Assembly: GCF_029105185.1 (NCBI RefSeq)
Contig: NZ_JAFMZK010000010.1
Coordinates: 1-64,000, forward strand
Direction: 5' to 3'
DNA length: 64,000 bases
Source of the DNA: Aliiroseovarius sp. Z3
GTDB lineage: Bacteria > Pseudomonadota > Alphaproteobacteria > Rhodobacterales > Rhodobacteraceae
Under the pieces are notes generated by a model. It worked only from the letters and a program-made list of their open reading frames with translations. It ran no database searches and was not told the origin of the DNA. Position numbers and translations under genes: made by a program. Positions 8,532-16,688 of the stretch are shown piece after piece. Numbering within the stretch: the stretch's first letter is position 1; every line of letters starts with the position of its first letter.

Positions 8532-9962
8532 ATGCTTACGGAAACCCATCCCCGCACCATTGGCTCCATCCGCCAATGGCTTGCCACCGCCTGCCTGATG
8601 CTGGGCGCGTTCATGAACATACTCGACGCAACCATCGTCAATCTGGCCCTGCCCGCGATCCGCGACGACCTCGGTACAAGCGACAATGCGTTGCAATGGG
8701 TGTTGGTGGTTTATGTGCTGACGTTCGCCGCCGGGCTGCTGCCGTTCGGGCGGTTTGGCGACGTTTACGGTCGCCGCAACGTCTTCGTCCTCGGACTTGT
8801 CGGGTTCATGGCAACCTCGCTCGCTGCCGGGGCTTCGCCAGATACTACCACCTTGATTGTTGCCAGGGCGCTACAGGGCCTGACCGCCGCCGCCATGGTG
8901 CCGCAAGTGCTGGCGATCATCCACGGCTTGTTCGCCGAGGATGACCGGGGCAAGGCAATCGGCTATTTCGGCATGATATCGGCCCTTGGTGCCATCGCTG
9001 GGCCGGTGATTGGTGGGGCGGTGATCTCGGGCGATCTGTTCGGCCTCGGTTGGCGGGCAATCTTTCTGATCAACCTGCCGTTCGGGCTGGTGGCCCTTGC
9101 TGGCGTATTCTCGTTCTTGCCCGCTGCCGCCGACAGGGCTGGCGGCAGGGCGGACTGGACCGGAGCCTTGTTCTTTGCGCTTGCCATGGCGGCGCTGGTC
9201 TATCCGATGATCGAAGGGCGCAGTCTGGGCTGGCCCTTGTATCTTGCGGTCTTTCCCGTTTTCGCCGTGCTGTTGGCACTTGTGTTCTGGCAGCGTCAGA
9301 GGTCGCTTGGACGCTTGGGTCGCATCCAGACATTGCCCACCAGCCTGATTGTTGTGCCCGGCTTTGTCACAGGGGTTGCGGCGGTCATGATCCTGATCAG
9401 CGGTATGGCGGGCACCATGGTGGTGCTGGCGATCTTCCTGCAATCCGGGTTGGGTTTGACCCCGGCGCAGGCGGGTCTTGCCATTGCGCCACATCCGACA
9501 GCGGCGATGATCGCCTCGATGATAACAGGCCGGTTTGGGTCCAGATGGCTGGGATTGCGGATCACTCTCGGCATTCTGGTGCTGCTTGCCGGCATGGTCT
9601 GGCTGCGTTTGCTTGTCGGTGGGATGGACGGTGGGCGCGACATCCTGGCCCCACTTCTTTTGATCGGTTTCGGCGCGGGCACGGCCTTTGTCGGGCTGTT
9701 TCAGATTACCTTGTCCAGTGTGTCCGGCCCTGATGCAGGCGCGGGATCCGGCGCGCTACAGGCCTTTCAGCAGGTCGGTATTGCCCTTGGGATCGCCATA
9801 GTCGGACACCTGTTCTTTTCGCGGCTCGGCGGTGTCTCCGATCCCACAATTTATCGCGATGCAATCGGGATTGCTTTGCTCTATCCAATCTTCGCTTTCG
9901 CGGGGCTTTGCCTGGCTTCCTTGCGACATACCCTCTTTGGAAAGGGCCGAGATGAAACCTGA
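8532..9962 (+). CDS. MFS transporter, DHA2 (EmrB/QacA-like) family
   Basis: This 476-residue inner-membrane protein has about 14 hydrophobic helices, as in DHA2 drug:H+ antiporters. The family motif NILDATIVNLALPAI lies at helix 1, LPFGRFGDVYGRR is the helix 2-3 loop motif A, and GPVIGGAVI is the motif C-like segment in helix 5. It probably exports small toxic compounds. It is controlled from the promoter/operator just upstream and divergent from an Rrf2 regulator, a common pair for inducible efflux. The last 11 bases overlap the start of a truncated methyltransferase. Confidence 0.88.
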   Translation: MLTETHPRTIGSIRQWLATACLMLGAFMNILDATIVNLALPAIRDDLGTSDNALQWVLVVYVLTFAAGLLPFGRFGDVYGRRNVFVLGLVGFMATSLAAGASPDTTTLIVARALQGLTAAAMVPQVLAIIHGLFAEDDRGKAIGYFGMISALGAIAGPVIGGAVISGDLFGLGWRAIFLINLPFGLVALAGVFSFLPAAADRAGGRADWTGALFFALAMAALVYPMIEGRSLGWPLYLAVFPVFAVLLALVFWQRQRSLGRLGRIQTLPTSLIVVPGFVTGVAAVMILISGMAGTMVVLAIFLQSGLGLTPAQAGLAIAPHPTAAMIASMITGRFGSRWLGLRITLGILVLLAGMVWLRLLVGGMDGGRDILAPLLLIGFGAGTAFVGLFQITLSSVSGPDAGAGSGALQAFQQVGIALGIAIVGHLFFSRLGGVSDPTIYRDAIGIALLYPIFAFAGLCLASLRHTLFGKGRDET

Positions 9963-10182
9963 CATTGACGGAAAGACGCCGGAAGCGTTCTGGGAAGAGC
10001 GCTATGAAAACCGTAGCGGCAAGACCAGCGGCAAGCCAACCCACACGCTTGAGACCTTTGCAAGTGGGCGCGCGCCGGGTGAGGCGCTTGACCTAGGCTG
10101 CGCCTGTTGCGATGACGTTGTTTGGTTGGCTAAAGGGATGGCAGGCGCCGCCCTTTTCGACAGAATGATTGAAGGCCCATAA
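9952..10182 (+). pseudogene. Truncated class I SAM-dependent methyltransferase
   Basis: The 76-residue frame starts inside the MFS gene end. It contains an N-terminal EAFWEERYENRSG segment and GEALDLGCACCDDVVWLAKG, which is recognisable as motif I of a class I methyltransferase. The usual glycine of the LGCxxG loop is replaced (CACCDD), and the protein ends within 20 residues of motif I. Family members linked to efflux genes are near 190-210 residues, so over half is missing. It is probably inactive. The MFS-methyltransferase pairing suggests the original gene acted on the same compound as the exporter. Confidence 0.6.
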
Positions 10183-10277
10183 TGTTTGCCAGACGGATCA
10201 TACCGTGACCCGCGTATCGGCAGGCATCGTATTCCGGCGATCTCAGTAATCAAGTATGCAGCCAAGTTTAGCCTTCA

Positions 10278-11216
10278 TTACAAAACTAAAGATCTCGCAT
10301 TCGCATAATGGCGCTGCACAAGTTTCTTTATCAGTCTACCCCGTTCAGGTATCAAACGCACAGGTTTTGGCATGAAGTTAGGGTCCAGTATTGCGGGAAA
10401 CAATGTCTCTATTTCTTGTCGCGCTTTAGCTGATAAACTCTTGAGTGCTTCTTTGCCTACGAAGAGGCTTTCCGTCACGCTACCGTTTGCATAAATCAAC
10501 TGATGTGCATCAAACAATATGTGGAAATACTCGACCTCTTTCGCATCTTGATCGATTTCAATGCCGCTGAGAGGTAAAAGTTTGTTGGCAGGAAGTAACA
10601 CCTCTCGCTCTCCTAATATACGTAGCGCTATTGCGGACCTCGACAACACACGGTGTTGCGGTGAGACGAGCAAATCTTCGGTAGGAGAGTTTATTCCGAG
10701 CGCTCCTGCTCGAATACGGATCGGTCTCAGCTTTGGCGTTAGTTTTAAGTCAATCGCATCAAGCCTAGTTGAGCCGATCCAGCGAATTGGTTGATAACCA
10801 CAATCCAGTGTCTGGACACGATCTCCAACCCCCAATTCTTCAATTGCTATATAACCACGGTCAGTTTTGATTTTCGTACCACGTGAAAAACAAACAACAC
10901 CAACGTTAATAATATTTGAAATAACTGAGAAGTTACCTCGCGGTGCTCCTTGGTCGTCAATGATCGTTGCATTCACCACACGAACAGGCGGTGTTTCACC
11001 AGGCAGCGGGACGTCGGTGGCTGTAACAGTTACCCAACCTTCAGGCAGGACGATATTAAGCGTTTCGATCTCACCATCGATTTGGCCAGTTGCAATGTTG
11101 ATAGATCCCGTGAAGTCTTCGAGGATATTCAGAGTAATGGTGTCATCTTCACCATTACCTCCAAAATTCTCGCTGATCAGCGCACCTGCGCCCGCGTTAA
11201 TCACTATGTCTGCCAT
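10278..11216 (-). CDS. Hint domain-containing protein (Hint_2 type)
   Basis: This 312-residue protein has an N-terminal glycine- and threonine-rich stretch of about 105 residues, then VCFSRGTKIKTDRGYIAIEE starting at Cys109, the first splice block of Hedgehog/intein (Hint) domains. Further blocks are VGDRVQTLDCGYQPIRWIG and VSPQHRVL. The C-terminal 100 residues (FHILFDAHQLIYANG) are typical of Hint_2 proteins of Rhodobacterales, whose function is not known; autocleavage at the Cys is expected by homology. The reading is noticeably AT-richer than neighbouring genes, and it sits among gene fragments, so it may have been acquired separately. Confidence 0.8.
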   Translation of the reverse strand: MADIVINAGAGALISENFGGNGEDDTITLNILEDFTGSINIATGQIDGEIETLNIVLPEGWVTVTATDVPLPGETPPVRVVNATIIDDQGAPRGNFSVISNIINVGVVCFSRGTKIKTDRGYIAIEELGVGDRVQTLDCGYQPIRWIGSTRLDAIDLKLTPKLRPIRIRAGALGINSPTEDLLVSPQHRVLSRSAIALRILGEREVLLPANKLLPLSGIEIDQDAKEVEYFHILFDAHQLIYANGSVTESLFVGKEALKSLSAKARQEIETLFPAILDPNFMPKPVRLIPERGRLIKKLVQRHYANARSLVL

Positions 11217-11850
11217 TTCGGAGCGCTACTTTTAGTAATTTAGCTTCTTATCTACACTTACGATAGCAACAGCAACGATGTTAACAGCCTAGAGTATAAT
11301 ATATTCGCCTAAAACCAGACTTCTCAAGAGCTGTAGAACCCTGTGGCGATCGACCCGCGCGAACCCCGCGAAAAGTTGCATTCTTCGTTTGTCACGAAAA
11401 CGTCCTCCACCTGAAATGGGGTAAGTTACAGGCAGTGTCCCGATAGTCCGTACATATCTATACACCTCCGAGGAGGAAACCGGAGGAGATTGGGTGTTAG
11501 CCTTTCGTGGAAAGATCACACCAGCCTGCACATTTCCGTGGAACAGTTCGAGGTCGTCTCAGACGCCATCGTTCAACACGGAATGATGTGCCCGAGACAA
11601 TCACTTTGGATGAAACAATGAAGCTGCCGAGATGGCTGCTTGATGCGGCACCTCAAGACGGTTCGAAACACCCTCTTCCACAGAGGGAAGCATGGTGTCA
11701 AAGGTTGGGATGATCCAGAACGAACACTGCTTCTTATAGATCTGTGTGTCCACATTCTCGACGAGCCAGCTGGGATAGAGGCGGACTATAAGCGTTACTA
11801 TTGATCGAAGGCGTCGGGCACAGTTTTTGGTGGTCGCTGAGTTTCTCAGC
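11217..11850. other. Gap of about 630 bases with no recognisable gene
   Basis: The interval is AT-richer than average and holds only short open frames of doubtful reality. One rightward frame ends in GWDDPERTLLLIDLCVHILD near 11706-11800, but it has no credible start and I do not recognise it. Inverted GGAGG/CCTCC segments near 11468-11488 could form a small hairpin. The region may be junk left between a Hint gene island and an autotransporter fragment. Confidence 0.4.
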
Positions 11851-12318
11851 TCACCATTTCATGCTCACCCCGATGCTGTCGTCGATCGCGCGTCTGTTCC
11901 CACCATCCACATCGAACCTATAGTCGGCGGTTGCATACAGGCTGACGGTCTCCGACAGCTCGGTGACAAGGCCGCCGCCAATTTCGACCGAGGTGCCTCC
12001 GATCCTCGTGGTGATCGGCGTGCCGTCGTAGAAGATGCGTTCGTCGCTGTCCGGTTCATGCCAGATATTGACCTTGAGATATGGCAGATAGCGCCGCCCC
12101 TGTGCTTCGAAATCGCCGTGCATCCTGACACCCAGACGGGCGGTCACGGCGTCGTGGGTTTCAAAGCGCACGGTCGAATGTGCGTCCGATTGCTCATCCA
12201 TGGACAATCGCTGCCAGATGATCTGCCCCTGTGGTTCGATGGTCCACCCGGACGCCAGTTCAAACGGGAAGCCGCCTTCCAGCGAAATCGTGGTTCCGGT
12301 TCCTTCAATGTCTATGAC
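11851..12318 (-). pseudogene. Autotransporter outer-membrane beta-barrel, C-terminal fragment
   Basis: The leftward frame from about 12318 to the stop at 11851 encodes about 155 residues. It reads like the end of an autotransporter beta-barrel: alternating amphipathic strands such as GWTIEPQGQIIWQRL, RRYLPYLKVNIWHE, and VSLYATADYRFDVDG, ending in an aromatic residue (SIGVSMKW). Such barrels are about 270 residues and need a passenger and signal peptide, which are missing. Upstream the frame runs into the opposite strand of an exbD fragment, so the gene was cut at a rearrangement point near 12310. It is not expected to be expressed as a secreted protein. Confidence 0.6.
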
Positions 12319-12705
12319 GTCGCTGGTCGATGTCATCTTCCTTTTGCTGCTGTTTTTCATGCTCAGTTCGACCTTTTCGAAGTTTTCCGAGGTCGAGATT
12401 GCGGCCGCGTCGACTGGCGGCACCGACACGGGCGTTGCGCCGATCTTCCTGCAGCTTCATCCCGAGCGGATTACCGTCAACGGAGAGCCGCGCGCGCTGG
12501 ACGATCTGATGCTTGAACCGCAGCAGGGGCAGGCTTTGCTTGTGGCATTGCAACCCGATGTGACCGCGCAGGGGCTGACCGATTTGCTGGTCGTGCTGCG
12601 CGACTATCCCGATCCGGATGCCAGCCATTGGTCGCCCTGTCCCGTGCCTTGCGTGCATCCGGCGCGCAGTCGGTGGTGATCGTAACCGAGCGGGCGCTCC
12701 AATGA
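12308..12705 (+). pseudogene. exbD: ExbD/TolR biopolymer transporter fragment, frameshifted
   Basis: The frame starting SMTSLVDVIFLLLLFFMLSS is the single N-terminal membrane helix of ExbD, including the conserved Asp of the proton path. FSEVEIA and a short periplasmic part follow. The usual cytoplasmic leader of about 15 residues is missing at the junction with the autotransporter fragment. Near 12625 the frame breaks: the proper ending (LSRALRASGAQSVVIVTERA) continues one frame over and stops at 12705, apparently after a small internal deletion as well. ExbD normally energises TonB with ExbB; no exbB is present here. The stop overlaps the ATG of the tonB-like remnant (ATGA). Confidence 0.65.
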
Positions 12706-13232
12706 TCAGGTCGTCCTCATCCGTGGTGACGGCCACCGTCACCGTTTCGGTGGCCCTGCATGTTGCAGCGCTTCACGCATTTTCATCCGACACACCGGCC
12801 CAGATCGAAGGCGGGGCGGCCGCCGTGTTCGAGGCGCGACTGGATAACAACTTCGCCGATCTGGCGGTCGGTGTCATGACACCAACCGAACCGGATGTGA
12901 CGCAGTCAGAGCCGATTGAAGAGGTTCCGCCTCAGCCTGTTCAGACATTGGCGAACCTCGCGCCGCTGGTGCGTTTCGCAATCGACGGGCGCGGGGGATT
13001 GCGCTCGGTCTCGGTGGCCAGGAGTTTGGGGTCGAAGCGCGTGTTTCGGGTCATGGCCTGTCGGCAATTGACAAATCCTCATCATTCCGTCTTGATGCCG
13101 GCGATGGTTCCCGGAAGCCAAAAAGGTGGACGGGATGAAAAGGGAACACGGTGCGGTGTAGCCATCAGGCGCCAAATCCGTGACTGCCCCCGCAACTGTA
13201 TGCGGCGAGCGATCCGTCAGACCACTGGCTGA
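12702..13232 (+). pseudogene. tonB: TonB-like energy transducer remnant
   Basis: ATG at 12702 overlaps the exbD stop, as in exbBD-tonB operons. The frame begins with a short signal-anchor (TATVTVSVALHVAALHAF), then an acidic, proline-poor linker (EPIEEVPPQPVQ). It then contains FAIDGRGGLRSVSVARSLGS, which resembles the TonB C-terminal domain core. The rest of that domain (LDxAAL and following) is missing. The frame runs on without meaning through the cobalamin riboswitch to a stop at 13232. The proline-rich periplasm-spanning region is also too short for a TonB of normal 220-300 residues. I treat it as a pseudogene. Confidence 0.55.
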
Positions 13233-13286
13233 ACTGGCTGGGAAGGGACGGAAAGCTGTGACCCGCGAGTCAGGAGACCTGCCATC
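13101..13286 (+). promoter_or_regulatory. Cobalamin (adenosylcobalamin) riboswitch
   Basis: All landmark pieces of the cobalamin riboswitch are present in order: GGGATGAAAAGGGAACACGG, then the B12-box-like core ACTGCCCCCGCAACTGTA (13182-13199), GCCACTGG-like ACCACTGG, GGGAAGGG, and the terminal GACCCGCGAGTCAGGAGACC. GATGG near 13103 can close with CCATC near 13282 as P1. Just after it, CCGGG/CCCGG (about 13303-13320) can pair next to a GGAGGA ribosome site, consistent with translational control. It lies upstream of DUF1636-btuDFC, so vitamin B12 should repress their expression. Confidence 0.92.
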
Positions 13287-13331
13287 TTGTATTCACCAAA
13301 ACCCGGGCGGGGTGTCCCGGAGGAGGCCGAG

Positions 13332-13442
13332 ATGGACCACTGGCACGCGCCTGATCTACATTTCTGGTATACCCTTGATCCCCGCCTTGCGCGGAGGGTC
13401 AGATGGACCAAAAAGATCGTATCACAGATCAACCGCATGTAA
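13332..13442 (+). CDS. Possible 36-residue peptide between riboswitch and B12 operon
   Basis: ATG at 13332 follows a strong ribosome site (GGAGGA, 6 bases upstream) right behind the riboswitch expression platform. The frame encodes 36 residues beginning MDHWHAPDLHFWYTLDPRLA, rich in His and Trp, and stops at TAA 13442 inside the DUF1636 gene in another frame. AGATGGACCA occurs both here (13330) and at the DUF1636 start (13401), so it may instead be a relic of duplication. I do not recognise the peptide. It could act as a leader coupling riboswitch control to the next gene. Confidence 0.3.
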   Translation: MDHWHAPDLHFWYTLDPRLARRVRWTKKIVSQINRM

Positions 13443-13771
13443 TCTCCGTTTGCACCCGCTGTGTTGATACCACGGCGCGTCGCAGGCCCGGCGAAAGGGT
13501 GATCGCGCAGCTTTCGGATCATCTGTCCGGGGGGTTTCGCGTGGTTGGTGTCGATTGCCTTGCCGGTTGTGGCAACACCTGCGTTGTGTCCTATGCCGCG
13601 CCCGGCAAAGCGACCTGGGTTTTCGGCAACATCACGTCCAGCGATCTGCCCGACCTTGTGAGCTTCGCGCAGCAATATGCAGGGTCGCATGATGCCTGGT
13701 TTCGGGGTCGCGACTGCCCGCCCAAGCTCTGCGACAACACGTTGGCACGTGTGCCGGGGGTGGGCGCATGA
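13403..13771 (+). CDS. DUF1636 family metal-binding protein
   Basis: This 122-residue cytoplasmic protein has a cysteine pattern typical of DUF1636: CTRC near residues 17-20, CLAGCGNTC near 52-60, and late cysteines in RGRDCPPKLCDN. The arrangement resembles thioredoxin-like 2Fe-2S ferredoxins. The family is often found beside cobalamin uptake genes. A GGAGGG ribosome site lies 4-5 bases before the ATG. Its end overlaps the start of the ATPase gene by four bases (ATGA), so it belongs to the riboswitch-controlled operon. A role in handling the corrinoid or its cobalt is suggested by context only. Confidence 0.8.
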   Translation: MDQKDRITDQPHVISVCTRCVDTTARRRPGERVIAQLSDHLSGGFRVVGVDCLAGCGNTCVVSYAAPGKATWVFGNITSSDLPDLVSFAQQYAGSHDAWFRGRDCPPKLCDNTLARVPGVGA

Positions 13772-14550
13772 CCGACAGCCTTGCCGTTTCCGCGCAAAAC
13801 CTTGGATGGCGTTCGCCACAAGGGCAGGTGATCCTGCAGGATGTATCCTTTGACCTTGCGCCGGGGCGCACGCTGGGCGTGATCGGCGCGAATGGGGCTG
13901 GGAAATCCACGCTTCTGCGTTTGCTGTATCGTTTTCACCGGCCGTTCGCGGGGCAGGTGCGCCTTGGGGGTCGCGATCTTTGGGGCATGGGTGCGCGTGA
14001 TGCTGCCCGCATTGTCGCCGCCGTATTGCAGGAACAGCCCACGGATTTCGCCCTGACGGTTCGCGAGATCGTCGAACTGGGCCGTACACCGCACCGGCGC
14101 GGGTTTGCCAGTGGCGGCGCCCATGAGGCGGCGATGATCGACCGGGTGCTGGACCAGCTTGATTTGCATGGCATGGCCGGGCGGCGCTTTGGCACCCTGT
14201 CCGGGGGCGAAAAACAGCGGGTGATGGTTGCACGGGCGCTGGCCCAGGAACCCCGTGTTCTGATCCTGGATGAACCGACCAACCATCTTGATATTCGTCA
14301 CCAGTTGGATGTCCTCGCTCTGGTCCGACGCATCGGCGTCACCATTGTGACCAGCCTGCACGATCTGAACCTTGCGGCGGGTCTGTGCGATGACGTTCTG
14401 GTTCTGGAGCGCGGGCGGATGCAGGCCTTTGGCCCGCCGGACAAGGCCATGACCCCCGAGATTGTTTCGCAAGCCTTCAATGTCGCCGCCCGGCAAGAGG
14501 TGCTTCAGCCGTCGAACACGCCGCATTTCACATTTCACCTGCCAACCTAA
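13768..14550 (+). CDS. btuD: ABC transporter ATP-binding protein, cobalamin/iron-siderophore type
   Basis: This 260-residue FecE/BtuD-like ATPase has Walker A GANGAGKST near residue 37, the signature LSGGEKQRVMVARAL, and Walker B VLILDEPTNHLDIRHQLD. It pairs with the BtuF and BtuC homologues that follow. The gene lies under a cobalamin riboswitch, so vitamin B12 or a precursor is the likely cargo, although the protein family alone could equally serve siderophores. It is coupled to DUF1636 by an ATGA overlap. Confidence 0.85.
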   Translation: MTDSLAVSAQNLGWRSPQGQVILQDVSFDLAPGRTLGVIGANGAGKSTLLRLLYRFHRPFAGQVRLGGRDLWGMGARDAARIVAAVLQEQPTDFALTVREIVELGRTPHRRGFASGGAHEAAMIDRVLDQLDLHGMAGRRFGTLSGGEKQRVMVARALAQEPRVLILDEPTNHLDIRHQLDVLALVRRIGVTIVTSLHDLNLAAGLCDDVLVLERGRMQAFGPPDKAMTPEIVSQAFNVAARQEVLQPSNTPHFTFHLPT

Positions 14551-14565
14551 AAAGGGATTGACCTA

Positions 14566-15510
14566 ATGAAACCTGCTCTGCTGACCACCGGCCTTCTGGT
14601 CTTGCTTCCCGCTGTCGCCATGGCCGATCCGGTCACCGTGAAAAGCTGCGACCGCGAAGTGGTGTTTGAAGATGTGCCGAAGGCGGCCATTTCAAACGAT
14701 GTGAACCTGACCGAGATGATGCTTGTTCTGGGGCTGCGCGATCAGATGGTCGGGTATACCGGCATTTCGGGCTGGAAAACGCTGGACGAAGCGATGCGTG
14801 AAGGTGTCGAGGCGTTGCCGGAACTGTCGGCCAAGTACCCCACGCGCGAGGTTCTGGTCGGGGCCGGGGCGGATTTCTTCTTTGCTGGCTGGAACTATGG
14901 CATGAAGGTCGGCGGCGAAGTGACGCCTGAAACGCTCGATCCGTTCGGCATCCAGGTCTATGAGCTGACCGAAAGCTGCACCCATATCATGGACAAGCCC
15001 AAGGCGTCGCTGGATGACATGTATAATGACATCGCCAATCTGGGTGCGATCTTCCGTGTCGACGACCGCGCCTCGGCTCTGATTGACGGGTGGAAATCCG
15101 AAGTGGTCGAAATGACGGCCGGGATCGACAAGGAGAACCCGATCCGTGCCTTTGTTTATGACAGTGGCGAGGATACGCCGTTTACCGCTGGACGCTATGC
15201 CATGCCCACCGCCTTGATCGAGGCGGCTGGCGGCGTCAACGTCATGGACGGGTTTGAGAAAAGCTGGGCCACAGTGGGGTGGGAAGAGGTGATTGCGGCG
15301 GCCCCCGAGGTGATCGTCATCGTGAATTACGGCGAGGTGACCGCCGAACAGAAACGCGAGTTCATGATGTCGAACCCCGCCTTTGCCGATATTCCCGCGG
15401 TTGCAAACGATAACTTTGTGACCCTCGAATATGTCGAGGCCACACCGGGGCCGCGCAATATCGCGGCGATCGGCAAACTGGCCAGCGCATTTGCGGCTGC
15501 TGACCGTTGA
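14566..15510 (+). CDS. btuF: Periplasmic cobalamin-type substrate-binding protein
   Basis: The 314-residue protein has a signal peptide of about 20 residues (ending AVAMA) and the two-lobed helical-backbone fold of BtuF/FepB proteins. Landmarks are CDREVVFEDVPKAAIS at the mature start, DVNLTEMMLVLGLRDQMVG, EVLVGAGADFFF, and WEEVIAAAPEVIVIV. It delivers the ligand to BtuC in the inner membrane. It sits 15 bases after the ATPase gene with AAAGGGA as ribosome site. B12 specificity comes from the riboswitch, not from binding residues I can identify. Confidence 0.85.
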   Translation: MKPALLTTGLLVLLPAVAMADPVTVKSCDREVVFEDVPKAAISNDVNLTEMMLVLGLRDQMVGYTGISGWKTLDEAMREGVEALPELSAKYPTREVLVGAGADFFFAGWNYGMKVGGEVTPETLDPFGIQVYELTESCTHIMDKPKASLDDMYNDIANLGAIFRVDDRASALIDGWKSEVVEMTAGIDKENPIRAFVYDSGEDTPFTAGRYAMPTALIEAAGGVNVMDGFEKSWATVGWEEVIAAAPEVIVIVNYGEVTAEQKREFMMSNPAFADIPAVANDNFVTLEYVEATPGPRNIAAIGKLASAFAAADR

Positions 15511-16556
15511 GCGCGTTTTCGAATGTCAAAACCAAAGGCGCGAAAGGCGCCTTTGGTATCTTTCTGCTGCTTGGCGGGGTCGCCCTGATCCTGACGGTGT
15601 CCATGGCGGTCAGTCTGGGGGCGGTCCGGGTGCCATTTGTCACGGTTTGGGCGGTGATCGGGCATCATCTTGCCCCCGGCTTGATCGCGCAAGGGGATTG
15701 GCCCGCCGCGCATGACGCCATCGTGTGGCAGTTGCGGCTGCCCCGCACCTTGCTTGCCGCCCTTGTCGGGGCCGGTCTGGCCGTCGTCGGGGCGACGCTT
15801 CAGTCGGTGACACGCAACCCGCTGGCCGATCCGCACCTTTTGGGCATATCATCGGGCGGGGCCTTCGGGGCGATCACCGCGCTGCTGCACACCGGGTTGA
15901 TCTTTGGCCTGGTGACGGTGCCGTTGTTCGCCTTTGCCGGGGCGCTTCTTGCAACGGCTCTGGTGTTGACTGTCAGCCGGATTGCCAATGCCACGTCATC
16001 CGACCGATTGGTTCTGGCCGGTGTTGCGGTTTCTTTCATCGTGATGGCGTTGGCGAATGTGATGATCTTTTTGGGCGATCCAAGGGCCACCCATACGGTC
16101 GTGTTCTGGATGCTCGGCGGTCTAGGCCTTGCCCAGTGGCCACACCTGATCTTTCCGCTTGCGGTGCTTCTGGTAAGCTCGCTTTGGTTTCTGCATCGCG
16201 CCCGCGATTTCGACGCCATGACCATCGGGGATGAGACCGCATCGACGCTTGGGATCAGCGTGACGCGTTTTCGCCTTGCGGCGTTCGTGGTAGGGGCTTT
16301 GATCACCGGGGTCATGGTGGCGTTTTCGGGCATTATCGGCTTTGTCGGCCTGATGGTGCCGCATATCGTGCGGATGATCGTGGGTGGTGCGAACTTGCGC
16401 GTGTTGCCGGCAAGCCTGTTGCTTGGCGCCTTGTTCCTGATCTGGTGCGACATTCTTGCCCGCACGGTCATGATGCCGGAAGAAATCCCCATTGGCGTCG
16501 TCACCGGGTTGCTGGGCGGCGTGTTCTTTGTCTGGTTGCTGGGGCGGGAAAGGTGA
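15507..16556 (+). CDS. btuC: FecCD/BtuC family ABC permease
   Basis: This 349-residue inner-membrane permease has about ten helices. Family motifs include RLPRTLLAALVGAGLAVVGA, QSVTRNPLADPHLLGISSGG, and late GFVGLMVPHIVRM. These match BtuC/FecD/FhuB, whose members come near 330-350 residues. Translation appears to start at TTG 15507, overlapping the btuF stop (TTGA), a rare start codon that would keep permease synthesis low relative to the binding protein. It is the last gene of the riboswitch operon. Confidence 0.87.
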   Translation: MSAFSNVKTKGAKGAFGIFLLLGGVALILTVSMAVSLGAVRVPFVTVWAVIGHHLAPGLIAQGDWPAAHDAIVWQLRLPRTLLAALVGAGLAVVGATLQSVTRNPLADPHLLGISSGGAFGAITALLHTGLIFGLVTVPLFAFAGALLATALVLTVSRIANATSSDRLVLAGVAVSFIVMALANVMIFLGDPRATHTVVFWMLGGLGLAQWPHLIFPLAVLLVSSLWFLHRARDFDAMTIGDETASTLGISVTRFRLAAFVVGALITGVMVAFSGIIGFVGLMVPHIVRMIVGGANLRVLPASLLLGALFLIWCDILARTVMMPEEIPIGVVTGLLGGVFFVWLLGRER

Positions 16557-16579
16557 TCGGAGCGGACCGGCTTAACATT

Positions 16580-16605
16580 GAGAATGATTTGCAGTTGCAA
16601 AAAGG
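16580..16605 (+). promoter_or_regulatory. Candidate Fur/Mur-family operator upstream of sitABCD
   Basis: The region contains GAGAATGA followed by the dyad TTTGCA-GT-TGCAAA (16588-16601), whose arms match perfectly. Alphaproteobacterial manganese uptake genes (sitABCD) are known to be controlled by the Fur-like regulator Mur at AT-rich TGCAA-containing dyads, so position and sequence fit. It lies about 85 bases before the sitA start. Assignment to Mur rather than Fur is inference. Confidence 0.5.
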
Positions 16606-16688
16606 GCTGGATGCGATATTCATAATACGAGTCGCTCGCATCTAGATGTGTGCTCGGGCGTTGAACACGGAAATTCAGAGGTAGATCC

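Noticed and set aside
9832-9951. Longer open frame in front of the methyltransferase stub
   Set aside because: It lies inside the MFS gene in another frame and lacks a ribosome site; the credible start is ATG 9952.
11507-11713. Rightward open frame of 68 codons
   Set aside because: Low-complexity, arginine-rich start, no ribosome site and no recognised motif; a neighbouring frame is equally open.
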